Origin: Desulfobacterales bacterium
GTDB lineage: Bacteria > Desulfobacterota > Desulfobacteria > Desulfobacterales > C00003060
Assembly (NCBI GenBank): GCA_030629475.1
Contig: DAOVOU010000011.1
Coordinates: 1-15,497 of the forward strand
DNA length: 15,497 bases
Direction of reading: 5' to 3'
Below are positions 1-7,457 of the stretch, one piece after another (positions within the stretch are counted from its first letter, which is position 1; every line of letters begins with the position of its first letter). The notes beneath the pieces were generated by a model. It saw nothing but the letters and a program-made list of their open reading frames with translations, ran no database searches and was not told where the DNA came from. A program made the position numbers and the translations under genes.

Positions 1-672
1 ACAGACATTGGCTGTTACACCCTTGGACTCCTGCCACCGCTGGAGACAGCCGATTTTCTCATATGTATGGGCTCCAGTGTAAGCTCAGCCGCCGGTATCT
101 CTAAGGCAACAGACAAAAGAGTCATTGCCTTTATCGGCGATTCCACGTTCTTTCACTCCGGAATTACAGGTTTGATCAATGCTGTTCACAACAGACATAA
201 CTTTATATTGATGATACTCGACAACGGCACAACAGCCATGACAGGCCACCAGCCGCATCCTGGCGTAGAAATCACCCCGCCTGAATGGGACAAGCTACAT
301 GTTTCCATCGAGGCAATCGTGAGGGCCTGCGGGGTGGAACAGGTAGCCGTCGTCAACCCGATTGATCTGGCCGAGACCAAGGTGGTTATCAAAGAGGCCC
401 TTAAGTCAAACAGGCTGTCCGTGATTGTAGCTAAGGCTCCCTGCCCTTTGTATGAGGCAAGGATGCTAGGAAAGAAAAAAGAGGAAAGTTTTGTCGTGGG
501 TCCTGAGTGCAATACGGATTGCACTGAATGCATCGATACCTTTGGATGCCCGGCCCTTTACAAAAACACTGCACCTGATGCTAAAACAACCATGATCATT
601 AATGAAAACCTGTGCATCGGTTGCGGTGTGTGTGCACAGTTCTGTAAGAAGATCACGCTGAAAGAGGTTTAG
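1..672 (+). CDS. iorA: Indolepyruvate:ferredoxin oxidoreductase alpha subunit, 3' part (5' end outside window)
   Basis: The large subunit of indolepyruvate ferredoxin oxidoreductase oxidatively decarboxylates aryl-pyruvates made from aromatic amino acids to aryl-acetyl-CoA, passing electrons to ferredoxin in the cytoplasm of anaerobes. The frame is open from base 1 (TDIGCYTLG is readable before the first Met), so the gene starts upstream; 223 C-terminal residues of a family of about 600 are visible. Seen: the thiamine-pyrophosphate region with GDSTFFHSG and LDNGTTAMTG, and a C-terminal ferredoxin-like part with two cysteine sets, the first C-x3-C-x2-C-x4-CP, the second CIGCGVCAQFC (C-x2-C-x2-C-x3-C), each fitting a 4Fe-4S cluster. 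The usual Pro after the last Cys of the second set is Lys. iorB follows 17 bases later, as is normal for the two-subunit enzyme. Confidence 0.95.
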   Translation, partial: TDIGCYTLGLLPPLETADFLICMGSSVSSAAGISKATDKRVIAFIGDSTFFHSGITGLINAVHNRHNFILMILDNGTTAMTGHQPHPGVEITPPEWDKLHVSIEAIVRACGVEQVAVVNPIDLAETKVVIKEALKSNRLSVIVAKAPCPLYEARMLGKKKEESFVVGPECNTDCTECIDTFGCPALYKNTAPDAKTTMIINENLCIGCGVCAQFCKKITLKEV

Positions 673-689
673 GCAAAAGGAGTCAACTG

Positions 690-1274
690 ATGGAAAACTA
701 TCGTGTATATCTTACAGGTGTTGGCGGGCAGGGCACGCTTTTGGCCACCATGGTTCTGGCTGAGGCCGCCACCTGGGCAGGTCATAATACATTGGCCAGT
801 GAGGTCCACGGCATGGCGCAGCGGGGTGGGGTGGTAGAATCCATGGTCGTGATTGGGAATATTAGAAGCCCCATCATCTCAGACGGCGAGGCAGATGTCC
901 TTGTTGGATTCGAGCCGGTCGAGACCTATCGGGCCATGAGAAAATGCTCAGCAGATTCTGTGGTCGTGTCAAATACTGTTCCTATCATTCCCTATACCGT
1001 GGCAATCGGCAGGGGACGCTATCCGAATGTCGAGAATCTATTTGACTTCATCCGGAGCCGTGTCAAACAGCTCATCACCCTAAATGCCCATGCCTTGGCA
1101 GAGCAAGCTGGGTCTATGCTGGCAGCCAACATAGTCATGCTGGGCGCCCTTGCCATAAGCGGAGTACTCCCAATTTCCAGGGAAGCCTTTGAAGAGACCA
1201 TCCGAACCAGGACAAAAGTAAAGTTTGTGGAGACCAATCTACGGGCCTTTGAGCTGGGATTTGCAGCGCTGTGA
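690..1274 (+). CDS. iorB: Indolepyruvate:ferredoxin oxidoreductase beta subunit
   Basis: This is the small subunit partner of IorA, equivalent to the gamma domain of 2-oxoacid:ferredoxin oxidoreductases. The 194-residue length is normal. The N-terminus carries the family signature GVGGQGTLLA, followed by the EVHGMAQRGG segment typical of IorB and related gamma subunits. A good Shine-Dalgarno sequence (AAAGGAG) lies 8-9 bases before the ATG at 690, supporting this start and co-transcription with iorA. The two subunits together ferment or assimilate aromatic amino acids; direction in vivo depends on ferredoxin redox state and cannot be told from sequence. Confidence 0.95.
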   Translation: MENYRVYLTGVGGQGTLLATMVLAEAATWAGHNTLASEVHGMAQRGGVVESMVVIGNIRSPIISDGEADVLVGFEPVETYRAMRKCSADSVVVSNTVPIIPYTVAIGRGRYPNVENLFDFIRSRVKQLITLNAHALAEQAGSMLAANIVMLGALAISGVLPISREAFEETIRTRTKVKFVETNLRAFELGFAAL

Positions 1275-1301
1275 AGCTTATTCGAAGGCAAGAGAGTACT
1301 G

Positions 1302-2648
1302 ATGATGAAGGCTAAAGTCATAAGAATTACAAGATCTCTGGTGGTGCTTGTGCTGGCGCTTGGCATTGCCGCGGCCCTCATCAAGCTTAAGCCAAAACCG
1401 CAAAAGCAGCCCCCTTCTCCAGCCAGCCTCCTTGTGGAGGTGATGCAGGCTAAGGTCTCTTCACCTGCCATGATCGTAAAGTCCTATGGCACCGTGAGGC
1501 CGAGCGAATCCCTGAATCTGGTTTCCGAAGTCAAAGGGAAAGTGGTGGAGATGGCTCCGAGCTTTGAGGAAGGCGGCTTTTTCAGAAAGGGCGAGCTTCT
1601 GATCCGTATCGATCCGAGATCCTATGAGCTGGCCGTGGCCCAGCGGAAAAAACAACTCAAACAACTTGACGCAGAACTTCGACGCCTTGACCAGGAAAGG
1701 GCAAATCTGGAAATCAGCCAGAATATTGCCCGTTCGGACGTGGAACTGGCCAAGGCCGAGTTGGAGCGCTTTAAGGTCCTTGCCAAACGAGGGGTGGTCG
1801 CCCAGAGCAACCTGGATCAGGTAGAACAGAAATATTTGGCAAGCCGCAACAGGATGCTCGAGATAGAAAACCAGGTCGCCCTGATCGATCCGAGGGGTGA
1901 TGGGCTGCGGGCCCAGAGGGAGCTGGTGGAGGTCCAGCTCAAGGAGGCTCTTTTGGATCTGGATCGCACACGTATCAAGGCCCCCTTCGACGGCTGGGTC
2001 CTGGAAAAGGGGGTTGAAAAGGAACAATTTGTAAATGCCGGGGCTTCCCTGGGGCGCGTCTATCGTACTTCGAGCCTGGAGGTGGAGGTGCGTATACCTT
2101 TTAAGGACCTGCCATGGCTGGGTGAACCCCGATTGGCCAGTGATCCTACCAAGGGGAATATAGGGAAGGCTAAGGTGATATTCAAAAGCTCCGGTCAGAC
2201 CCACACCTGGGAAGGCCGCGTCGCACGCATCAAGGCTGCAGTTGATGAGAAAACGCGAACCCTTCCTCTAATTGTTGAAGTACCGGCCGGCGGTTCTACG
2301 GTCCAGGGCCATGCCTCATATCCCCTAAAACCGGGCATGTTTGTCCATGTTGAGCTCACAGGGAAAAAGATTGACAAGGCCTATCTCCTGCCCAGATCTG
2401 CCATTCATCCAGACAATCTGGTCTATGTTGCCATCAACAATCATCTGGTCACGCGACAGGCGGAGGTGCTGCGCCGTCTGAACGACTCGGTCTATGTGGG
2501 CGAGGGCCTTACTGACGGAGACTTGGTGATTACCACCCCGATCAGTGTTCCTAAAGAAGGGATGAAGTTGCGCCTCAGCCACACAGAACACCCCAACCCG
2601 GAAAAGCCGGAAAATACGAAATACGAATATCGAAATTCGAAACAATGA
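1302..2648 (+). CDS. RND-type efflux periplasmic adaptor (HlyD/AcrA family)
   Basis: This is a membrane-fusion protein expected to bridge an inner-membrane transporter and an outer-membrane channel. It begins with a short basic stretch and one hydrophobic segment (about residues 9-27) without a lipobox Cys, so it is probably membrane-anchored. A first lipoyl half-motif (VSEVKGKVVEMAPSFEEGG) follows, then a long charged alpha-helical hairpin or coiled coil (about 108-220), the second lipoyl half (TRIKAPFDGWV), and beta-barrel and membrane-proximal domains. The 448-aa length is slightly long for the family. ATGATG at 1302 gives two adjacent possible starts, with a weak AAGAGAG ribosome site. 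It follows iorB by 27 bases. No RND permease or TolC-like gene is next to it: the downstream gene is an aminotransferase. The last 11 codons (from 2613) lie inside a 7-bp repeat, so the tail KYEYRNSKQ is repeat-encoded and the original C-terminus may have been altered. Confidence 0.88.
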   Translation: MMKAKVIRITRSLVVLVLALGIAAALIKLKPKPQKQPPSPASLLVEVMQAKVSSPAMIVKSYGTVRPSESLNLVSEVKGKVVEMAPSFEEGGFFRKGELLIRIDPRSYELAVAQRKKQLKQLDAELRRLDQERANLEISQNIARSDVELAKAELERFKVLAKRGVVAQSNLDQVEQKYLASRNRMLEIENQVALIDPRGDGLRAQRELVEVQLKEALLDLDRTRIKAPFDGWVLEKGVEKEQFVNAGASLGRVYRTSSLEVEVRIPFKDLPWLGEPRLASDPTKGNIGKAKVIFKSSGQTHTWEGRVARIKAAVDEKTRTLPLIVEVPAGGSTVQGHASYPLKPGMFVHVELTGKKIDKAYLLPRSAIHPDNLVYVAINNHLVTRQAEVLRRLNDSVYVGEGLTDGDLVITTPISVPKEGMKLRLSHTEHPNPEKPENTKYEYRNSKQ

Positions 2649-2778
2649 CCAAATTTCTAAAGTTCAAATGACCGAAACGTAAGAAATCATATTGCAGGGA
2701 AAACCTCAATGTTTTGAACATTTGGAAATTCGAGTTTTGAATTTGTTTCGGATTTCGAAATTCGATATTCGGATTTAT
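2613..2778. repeat. Heptad-periodic repeat with inverted arms, hlyD-alaC spacer
   Basis: The left arm at 2613-2640 has four 7-bp units (AATACGA, AATACGA, ATATCGA, AATTCGA) ending in CGA. The right arm at 2751-2778 carries the same kind of units in reverse complement (GATTTCG, AAATTCG, ATATTCG, GATTTAT). The arms can pair imperfectly, and the intervening sequence is also partly complementary (CAAATTTCTAAAG against CAAATTCAAAAC on the other strand). The left arm overlaps the last 11 codons of the adaptor gene. It is not a classical terminator, since no T-run directly follows the right arm. The rest of the 2649-2872 spacer shows only the ribosome site AAGGAT before alaC. Confidence 0.8.
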
Positions 2779-2872
2779 TCTCTAATACGAAAGGCTTACC
2801 GGACACGGCAAAGAATTTTCTGCCATAAAAAACACGAATTTCACAACTAACGGACTAAAGAAGGATAGCACC

Positions 2873-4039
2873 ATGAAAGAATTTGCCCGGTTGAATCGGC
2901 TTCCTCCCTATGTCTTTACCACGGTAAACAAGATTAAGATGGATGCCCGCCGTGCGGGAGAGGACATTATTGACCTGGGGATGGGCAATCCTGATATGCC
3001 AACCCCAAAGCACATCGTGGATAAGCTGATAGAGGCATCCGGAAAGAGCCGGAATCACCGGTATTCAGCATCCATGGGGATCACAAAGCTCAGGGTGGCA
3101 ATTGCCGATTGGTATGGACGCAGGTTTGACGTGGATATAGACCCGGATACCGAAGCGATTGTTACCATTGGCGCCAAAGAAGGGATTTCTCATCTTGTAC
3201 TGGTAACCATACGGCCGGGGGATGTCGTCTTTTCGCCCGATCCCACGTACCCGATCCATCCGTATTCGGCAATCATTGCTGGTGGGGATGTACGCGGGAT
3301 TCCGTTGAGTCAGGATCGGGATTTTTTTGAAGACCTGATTGCTGCCACAAGGCAGACATGGCCTCGGCCCAAGATGCTCATCATCTCCTTTCCACACAAT
3401 CCCACAACCGAAGTGGTCGATTTGGCCTTCTTTGAAAAGGTCGTGGACTATGCTAAAGAGCATGACATTCTGGTGATTCATGATTTTGCCTATGCAGACC
3501 TTGTCTTTGACGGATATGAGCCCCCCAGTTTTCTTCAGGTGCCGGGCGCCAAGGATATCGGGGTAGAGTTCTTCTCGCTTTCCAAGAGTTATAACATGCC
3601 GGGGTGGCGTGTAGGTTTTTGCGTTGGCAATCCCGAGATTGTGGGAGCGCTTCGTCGCATCAAGAGCTATCTCGATTATGGGATCTTTCAACCCATTCAG
3701 ATTGCATCCATTATTGCGCTAAACGGGCCTCAGGCCTGTGTCAAGGAGATAGTAGAGACATACAAGACAAGACGTGATGCCCTGATAGACGGGCTGAACA
3801 GGGTGGGCTGGCCGGCCAGGCCACCCAAAGGGACCATGTTCGTGTGGACAAAGATCCCTGAGCCATACCTTAAGATGGGCTCTGTTGAGTTTTCAAAGAT
3901 GTTGATCCGAAAAGCCAAGGTGGCTGTCTCACCAGGGCTTGGTTTTGGGGAATACGGAGACGATTACGTTCGGTTCGCCCTTATAGAAAACAAGATGCGC
4001 ATCAATCAGGCCATAAGGGGGATACGGAAGATTCTGTAG
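2873..4039 (+). CDS. alaC: Alanine-forming aminotransferase, AlaC type (class I/II PLP)
   Basis: This is a PLP-dependent fold-type I aminotransferase predicted to make alanine from pyruvate with glutamate as amino donor. The sequence follows E. coli AlaC closely from end to end as recalled, for example RLPPYVF near the N-terminus, MGNPD, EAIVTIGAKEG, and FFSLSKSYNMPGWRVGF around the PLP-binding lysine (Lys238). The 388-aa length is close to the family norm (E. coli AlaC is a little over 400). AAGGAT before the ATG supports the start. Related family members include LL-diaminopimelate aminotransferase (DapL), which cannot be excluded by eye, but the match to AlaC motifs is stronger. It precedes hom and the PGM-like gene, an arrangement common in deltaproteobacteria, suggesting coordinated aspartate/alanine-family synthesis despite the 156-bp repeat-filled gap. 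Confidence 0.92.
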   Translation: MKEFARLNRLPPYVFTTVNKIKMDARRAGEDIIDLGMGNPDMPTPKHIVDKLIEASGKSRNHRYSASMGITKLRVAIADWYGRRFDVDIDPDTEAIVTIGAKEGISHLVLVTIRPGDVVFSPDPTYPIHPYSAIIAGGDVRGIPLSQDRDFFEDLIAATRQTWPRPKMLIISFPHNPTTEVVDLAFFEKVVDYAKEHDILVIHDFAYADLVFDGYEPPSFLQVPGAKDIGVEFFSLSKSYNMPGWRVGFCVGNPEIVGALRRIKSYLDYGIFQPIQIASIIALNGPQACVKEIVETYKTRRDALIDGLNRVGWPARPPKGTMFVWTKIPEPYLKMGSVEFSKMLIRKAKVAVSPGLGFGEYGDDYVRFALIENKMRINQAIRGIRKIL

Positions 4040-4059
4040 CGGGGAATCGTGAATCCTTC

Positions 4060-4183
4060 GATTGATGATTGAAAAAGACAATCAACAATCACAAATCGAC
4101 AATCGGAAAACCAATAACGAATAACCAATAACGAATAACGAGCTTTTAAATCCGCAATCCGCATTCCGAAATCCGAAATCGAA
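4060..4183. repeat. Three consecutive heptad-repeat tracts, alaC-hom spacer
   Basis: Three different 7-bp periodic tracts sit side by side. The first has GATTGAT and GATTGAA at 4060-4073, then GACAATC, AACAATC, ACAAATC, GACAATC at 4077-4104; its two parts pair as a 12-bp stem with one mismatch (4060-4071 with 4079-4090) around a 7-base loop. The second is CCAATAA/CGAATAA alternating over 4111-4138. The third is AATCCGC, AATCCGC, ATTCCGA, AATCCGA, AATCGAA over 4149-4183. The period is 7 throughout although the core changes. The last tract stops 12 bases before the hom start. The tracts fill nearly the whole alaC-hom spacer, and no promoter is evident. Confidence 0.85.
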
Positions 4184-4195
4184 ACGGGTGATCAG

Positions 4196-5503
4196 ATGAA
4201 GCAGATACACATTGGTCTGTTGGGGTTCGGAACCGTGGGGTCTGGCATGGTAAAGATCTTGCTGGAAAACCGTGAGGTGATCGAGTCGCGCCTCGGGGCC
4301 TCCCTTGCATTGAAATGGATAGCCGACCTTGACCTTGAAAGGGACCGGGGGGTAGCTGTGGATGCCAGCCTCCTTACAACGGATGCCGAAATGGTCGTTG
4401 ACGACCCTGAGGTTGATATTGTCGTGGAGCTCGTTGGTGGTTATGAACCGGCAAAGAGTTTTATCTTAAAAGCGATTGAAAACGGGAAACACGTAGTTAC
4501 GGCCAATAAAGCGCTTCTGGCCGCACACGGGGATGAAATCTTTTCCGCAGCCTCCCGAAAGGGCGTGGAGGTGGGCTTTGAGGCGAGCGTGGGTGGTGGA
4601 ATTCCCCTGATTCGATCGCTGAAGGAAGGCCTGGTTGCGGACCGCATCGAAAGCCTTTTCGGTATCTTGAATGGCACTGCCAATTATATTCTGACCAAAA
4701 TGACCGACCAGGCAAAACCCTTTTCAAAAGTGTTGGAGGAAGCTCAGGCACTCGGCTATGCAGAGGCGGATCCCACCTTTGACATCGAAGGGATTGACAC
4801 GGCCCATAAACTGACCATACTCCTTGCTATCGCCTATGGCGTACCCATCGATTCTGAGGCTGTCTATACAGAGGGTATTTCAAAGGTCACGCCCCTTGAC
4901 ATCAAGTTCATAAAAGAGTTCGGATACTGTATCAAGCTCCTGGCTATCTCAAAAGACGATGGTGAGGCGATTGAGGCCAGGGTGCATCCCACACTGATAC
5001 CGGATGACAGTATGCTTGCCAATGTGAATGATGCCTACAATGCCCTCTACATAAAAGGGGATGCAGTAGGCAACGTGATGCTCTATGGACCCGGGGCTGG
5101 AATGATGCCCACGGGCAGCGCTGTGGTAAGCGATCTGGTAGATGTTGCGCGCAATATCCTCACGGATGCGGTGGGAAGGGTGCCGTCTGTGGGGTATCAG
5201 CCGGCCGGTGTCAAGGCACGGCGCATCAAGTCAATCGAAGAGCTTAAGACCGAGTATTATTTTCGAGTTTCAGCCGAAGACAGGCCGGGTGTGCTGTCCA
5301 AAATCTCGGGGATTCTCGGAAAGCATCAGATCAGCATCAAATCGGTTCACCAGAAAGGGCGGGACCTTGTAGGCGCCGTACCCATTGTCATGATTACCCA
5401 TGAGGCCAAGGAGGCGGCCGTACGGATGGCCCTTTCGGAAATCGATCAACTTGATGTAGTCAAAGACAAAAGCGTTCTGATCCGGATTGAGGGTTGGAGA
5501 TGA
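4196..5503 (+). CDS. hom: Homoserine dehydrogenase with C-terminal ACT domain
   Basis: This enzyme reduces aspartate semialdehyde to homoserine with NAD(P)H, the branch to threonine, methionine and isoleucine. Seen: an N-terminal Rossmann motif GLLGFGTVGSGMV, the TANKALLAAHGDEI and EASVGGGIPLIRSL catalytic-domain signatures, GILNGTANYIL, the EADPTFDIEGIDTAHKL substrate region, and a C-terminal ACT domain (about 355-430; YYFRVSAEDRPGVL). ACT domains in this family usually mediate feedback by threonine. The 435-aa length is typical of the monofunctional Gram-positive/delta type. The start is supported by GGTGATC at 4187-4193, an extended complement to the 16S anti-Shine-Dalgarno tail. The stop codon overlaps the next ATG (ATGA), so the two genes are translationally coupled. 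Confidence 0.96.
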   Translation: MKQIHIGLLGFGTVGSGMVKILLENREVIESRLGASLALKWIADLDLERDRGVAVDASLLTTDAEMVVDDPEVDIVVELVGGYEPAKSFILKAIENGKHVVTANKALLAAHGDEIFSAASRKGVEVGFEASVGGGIPLIRSLKEGLVADRIESLFGILNGTANYILTKMTDQAKPFSKVLEEAQALGYAEADPTFDIEGIDTAHKLTILLAIAYGVPIDSEAVYTEGISKVTPLDIKFIKEFGYCIKLLAISKDDGEAIEARVHPTLIPDDSMLANVNDAYNALYIKGDAVGNVMLYGPGAGMMPTGSAVVSDLVDVARNILTDAVGRVPSVGYQPAGVKARRIKSIEELKTEYYFRVSAEDRPGVLSKISGILGKHQISIKSVHQKGRDLVGAVPIVMITHEAKEAAVRMALSEIDQLDVVKDKSVLIRIEGWR

Positions 5504-6708
5504 AATACGTCATCTTGGTAGGCGACGGTATGGGGGATTACGCCATTGCCGAGCTTGGAGGCAAGACTCCCCTTGCGGCTGCCCGTATTCCCCATATGGA
5601 CTGGATAGCCGACCATGGAGAATTAGGTCTGGCACGAACTATTCCACAGGGGTGCGAAACCGGAAGTGATACGGCCAACTTGAGTCTCTTGGGCTACGAT
5701 CCGAAAGCCACCCTGACGCGGAGGGCCCCGTTAGAGGCGGCCAGCCTTGGCGTCCGTCTATCCGAGACAGATGTGGCCTTCCGGTGTAATTTGGTCACCC
5801 TTTCCACGCAAAATGGCATATTGACCATGGACGATTATAGTGCTGGTCACATCAGCACTGATGAAGCCCGGGACATTATCGAGGATCTGGACAGGGCCTT
5901 GGGAGATGAGACCTTCCGGTTTTATCCTGGCGTGAGCTACCGGCATCTTATGGTCTGGCATGGTGGGGCCGCAGAGGTTGACACCACGCCTCCTCACGAT
6001 ATTACCGGCCAGGCGGTCCAACCCTACCTGGATCGTATGACCTCTCATGGGGTGTTGCTTCAGCTCATGGATCGCGCGGGCACAATCTTAAAAGATCATC
6101 CGGCCAACAAAAGGCGCGTCGAAAAAGGGCTGAAACCGGCCAATCATATCTGGTTCTGGGGTCAGGGATATGTCCCACAACTGGAGGCTTTTGAAAAGAG
6201 GACAGGGCTTAGAGGGGCCATGATTTCTGCTGTAGACCTCTTGAGAGGGATTGGTGTTTATGCAGGGCTTGAGGTGATAAGGGTTCCGGGTGCCACCGGA
6301 TATTTTGATACCGATTACGAGGCCAAAGCGCAATATGCCCTGTCGGCCATCAAAGATGTTGACTTGGTCTATGTGCATGTGGAGGCGCCGGACGAGGCGG
6401 GGCACGCCGGATTATTGGACGAAAAGATCTCCGCGATCGAGGCATTTGACGCCATGGTCGTGGGAAAGGTCTTAAATGGAATCAAGGGCTTTCCGGAATT
6501 TCGTATCATGGTCACAACGGATCACTATACGCCTATCTCTGTCAGGACGCATACCACAGAACCCGTCCCGTTTGCTATCTGTGGTACAGGGATTTCCACC
6601 CCTCAGGATGGGTCTGGCGGTTTCAGCGAGGAAAATGCCGGAGCCCAGGGCCTATTTGTCGCTGATGGCTACAAGCTGATAGAACGATTGATACGGTTTT
6701 CCAAATAA
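5500..6708 (+). CDS. Cofactor-independent phosphoglycerate-mutase-like metalloenzyme; possible homoserine kinase
   Basis: This is a member of the archaeal-type cofactor-independent phosphoglycerate mutase family (ApgM) in the alkaline-phosphatase superfamily. Metal-binding and catalytic signatures visible are VGDGMGD near residue 8, GCETGSDTANLSLLGYDP with the likely nucleophile Ser56, HVEAPDEAGHAG, and TTDHYTPISVRTHT for the second metal site. ATG at 5500 overlapping the hom stop is chosen over the in-frame TTG at 5494, giving 402 aa. A subgroup found next to threonine genes in genomes lacking ThrB has been proposed to be homoserine kinase (I recall TIGR02535). The direct overlap with hom fits that role, but glycolytic mutase activity cannot be ruled out from sequence. 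Confidence 0.9.
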   Translation: MKYVILVGDGMGDYAIAELGGKTPLAAARIPHMDWIADHGELGLARTIPQGCETGSDTANLSLLGYDPKATLTRRAPLEAASLGVRLSETDVAFRCNLVTLSTQNGILTMDDYSAGHISTDEARDIIEDLDRALGDETFRFYPGVSYRHLMVWHGGAAEVDTTPPHDITGQAVQPYLDRMTSHGVLLQLMDRAGTILKDHPANKRRVEKGLKPANHIWFWGQGYVPQLEAFEKRTGLRGAMISAVDLLRGIGVYAGLEVIRVPGATGYFDTDYEAKAQYALSAIKDVDLVYVHVEAPDEAGHAGLLDEKISAIEAFDAMVVGKVLNGIKGFPEFRIMVTTDHYTPISVRTHTTEPVPFAICGTGISTPQDGSGGFSEENAGAQGLFVADGYKLIERLIRFSK

Positions 6709-6711
6709 TCC

Positions 6712-6740
6712 TTGACAGCGCGCGGGGGAGGTCTTAAAAT
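6712..6740 (+). promoter_or_regulatory. Sigma-70 promoter of the initiator tRNA
   Basis: A perfect -35 TTGACA (6712-6717), a 17-bp spacer and -10 TAAAAT (6735-6740) sit just after the stop of the PGM-like gene and 12 bases before the tRNA. Transcription would start around 6747, giving a very short 5' leader, as is usual for a single-tRNA gene. Confidence 0.85.
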
Positions 6741-6752
6741 ATTTTTAGTTGT

Positions 6753-6829
6753 TGCGGGGTGGAGCAGTCTGGCAGCTCGTCGGGCTCATAACCCGAAGGT
6801 CCGTGGTTCGAATCCATGCCCCGCTACCA
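6753..6829 (+). tRNA. Initiator tRNA-fMet (anticodon CAT)
   Basis: This is a 77-nt tRNA with encoded CCA (6827-6829). The anticodon CAT lies at 6787-6789 in loop CTCATAA. Initiator hallmarks are present: three consecutive G-C pairs in the anticodon stem (GGG/CCC flanking the loop) and no Watson-Crick pair at 1:72. Here the 1:72 mismatch is U-U rather than the C-A of E. coli; pairs 2:71 to 7:66 are all intact. The T-loop is TTCGAAT. The sequence is close to E. coli tRNA-fMet over the D and anticodon arms (GGAGCAG, GCTCGTCGGG). Confidence 0.97.
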
Positions 6830-6837
6830 GCAAAATC

Positions 6838-6874
6838 AAGGGCTTACAGTTAATCGCTGTAAGCCCTTTTCTTT
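6838..6874 (+). terminator. Intrinsic terminator after tRNA-fMet
   Basis: A 12-bp perfect stem, AAGGGCTTACAG (6838-6849) with CTGTAAGCCCTT (6857-6868), with a 7-base loop is followed by TTCTTT. It lies 9 bases beyond the tRNA CCA and in front of the 3' end of the convergent fxsA gene. On the opposite strand the stem is followed by a poorer T-run, so action on fxsA would be weaker. Confidence 0.9.
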
Positions 6875-6899
6875 AGAGCTTCAGGTCCTTCATCATATT

Positions 6900-7292
6900 T
6901 CAGAAGATGATTATGTTAGCTCTGTTTTCTGAGATCCATCGATCAAACTTCTTACGGAGCCAGCGTTTAAACGAATATCTTATCTTTGGTACCAGGATCC
7001 CGATACCTGCCAAATCGGTTATGAACCCGGGAGTGATCAGCACAATGCCGGCAACGAAGATCAACAGGGCATCCAACATTTCCTCTGCTGGAAGTTCCCC
7101 ACGGTTCAGGCTTTCTCTGACTCTCATCATAGTTCTGATTCCTTGAAACTTGGCCAGATATGCGCCCAAAAGGCCTGTCACAATCACGACAAGAATTGTG
7201 TTGAAGGCCCCCAGGTAGGATCCGATCTTTATCAACAGATAGAGTTCAGAGAAGGGAATGAGCGTAAATGCCAGGAACAGCTTTAGTAACAT
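6900..7292 (-). CDS. fxsA: FxsA family inner-membrane protein
   Basis: This is a small integral membrane protein of the FxsA family, whose E. coli member, when overproduced, relieves F-plasmid exclusion of phage T7; its normal role is unknown. The start was placed at the ATG at 7292 (MLLKLFLAFTLIPFSELYLL), matching the family N-terminus and preceded by GAGGAT, instead of a longer frame reaching 7373. This gives 130 aa. Three hydrophobic stretches are seen (about 3-20, 28-46, 75-100). The family hallmark around ITPGFITDLAGIGILVP is present, and a basic tail (RYSFKRWLRKKFDRW) follows. It is convergent with the tRNA gene, divergent from malQ, and transcribed alone. Confidence 0.93.
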   Translation of the reverse strand: MLLKLFLAFTLIPFSELYLLIKIGSYLGAFNTILVVIVTGLLGAYLAKFQGIRTMMRVRESLNRGELPAEEMLDALLIFVAGIVLITPGFITDLAGIGILVPKIRYSFKRWLRKKFDRWISENRANIIIF

Positions 7293-7330
7293 GTTTGGTA
7301 AATCCTCAAATGCTATATCTCTATGCACTG

Positions 7331-7360
7331 AGCATATGTGAGTCCCTCGTCTTATGTCAA
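7331..7360 (-). promoter_or_regulatory. Candidate sigma-70 promoter of fxsA
   Basis: Read on the - strand, TTGACA (7360-7355), an 18-bp spacer and TATGCT (7336-7331) precede the chosen fxsA start by about 40 bases. The -35 is perfect and the -10 matches at 4 of 6 positions. The position fits the shorter FxsA start. Confidence 0.55.
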
Positions 7361-7382
7361 GGTTAAGAGGCAAGTTTCTTCG

Positions 7383-7411
7383 TTGACGCTGTAATCCTTA
7401 ATTGATATTAG
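7383..7411 (+). promoter_or_regulatory. Candidate sigma-70 promoter of malQ
   Basis: TTGACG (5 of 6) at 7383-7388 and TATTAG (4 of 6) at 7406-7411 are separated by 17 bp. The -10 overlaps the start of the hairpin at 7409-7439, so most of that hairpin would be in the transcript leader. Modest match only. Confidence 0.35.
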
Positions 7412-7439
7412 AATTTATGGGCGAAGCCCCTAAATTCTA
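7409..7439. repeat. Hairpin with GCGAAGC core upstream of malQ
   Basis: Two 14-base arms (7409-7422 and 7426-7439) pair with one mismatch around a GAA loop; the centre is GCGAAGC, known as an unusually stable mini-hairpin in DNA. No T-run follows on the + strand, so it is not an obvious terminator. The same 7-mer (as GCTTCGC) recurs in three other spacers of this window. Confidence 0.7.
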
Positions 7440-7457
7440 ATCAGATTCTCTGTCTCA

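Noticed and set aside
1461..2204. 247-codon open frame on the - strand inside the adaptor gene
   Set aside because: Shadow of a clear + strand gene; no family signature and no ribosome site.
2649..2872. Promoter for alaC
   Set aside because: No -35/-10 pair better than chance was found outside the repeat.
3065..3691. 208-codon open frame on the - strand inside alaC
   Set aside because: Antisense shadow of a strongly recognised aminotransferase.
7293..7373. 27-residue N-terminal extension of FxsA
   Set aside because: The extension contains the likely promoter and ribosome site; family proteins start at MLLKLF.
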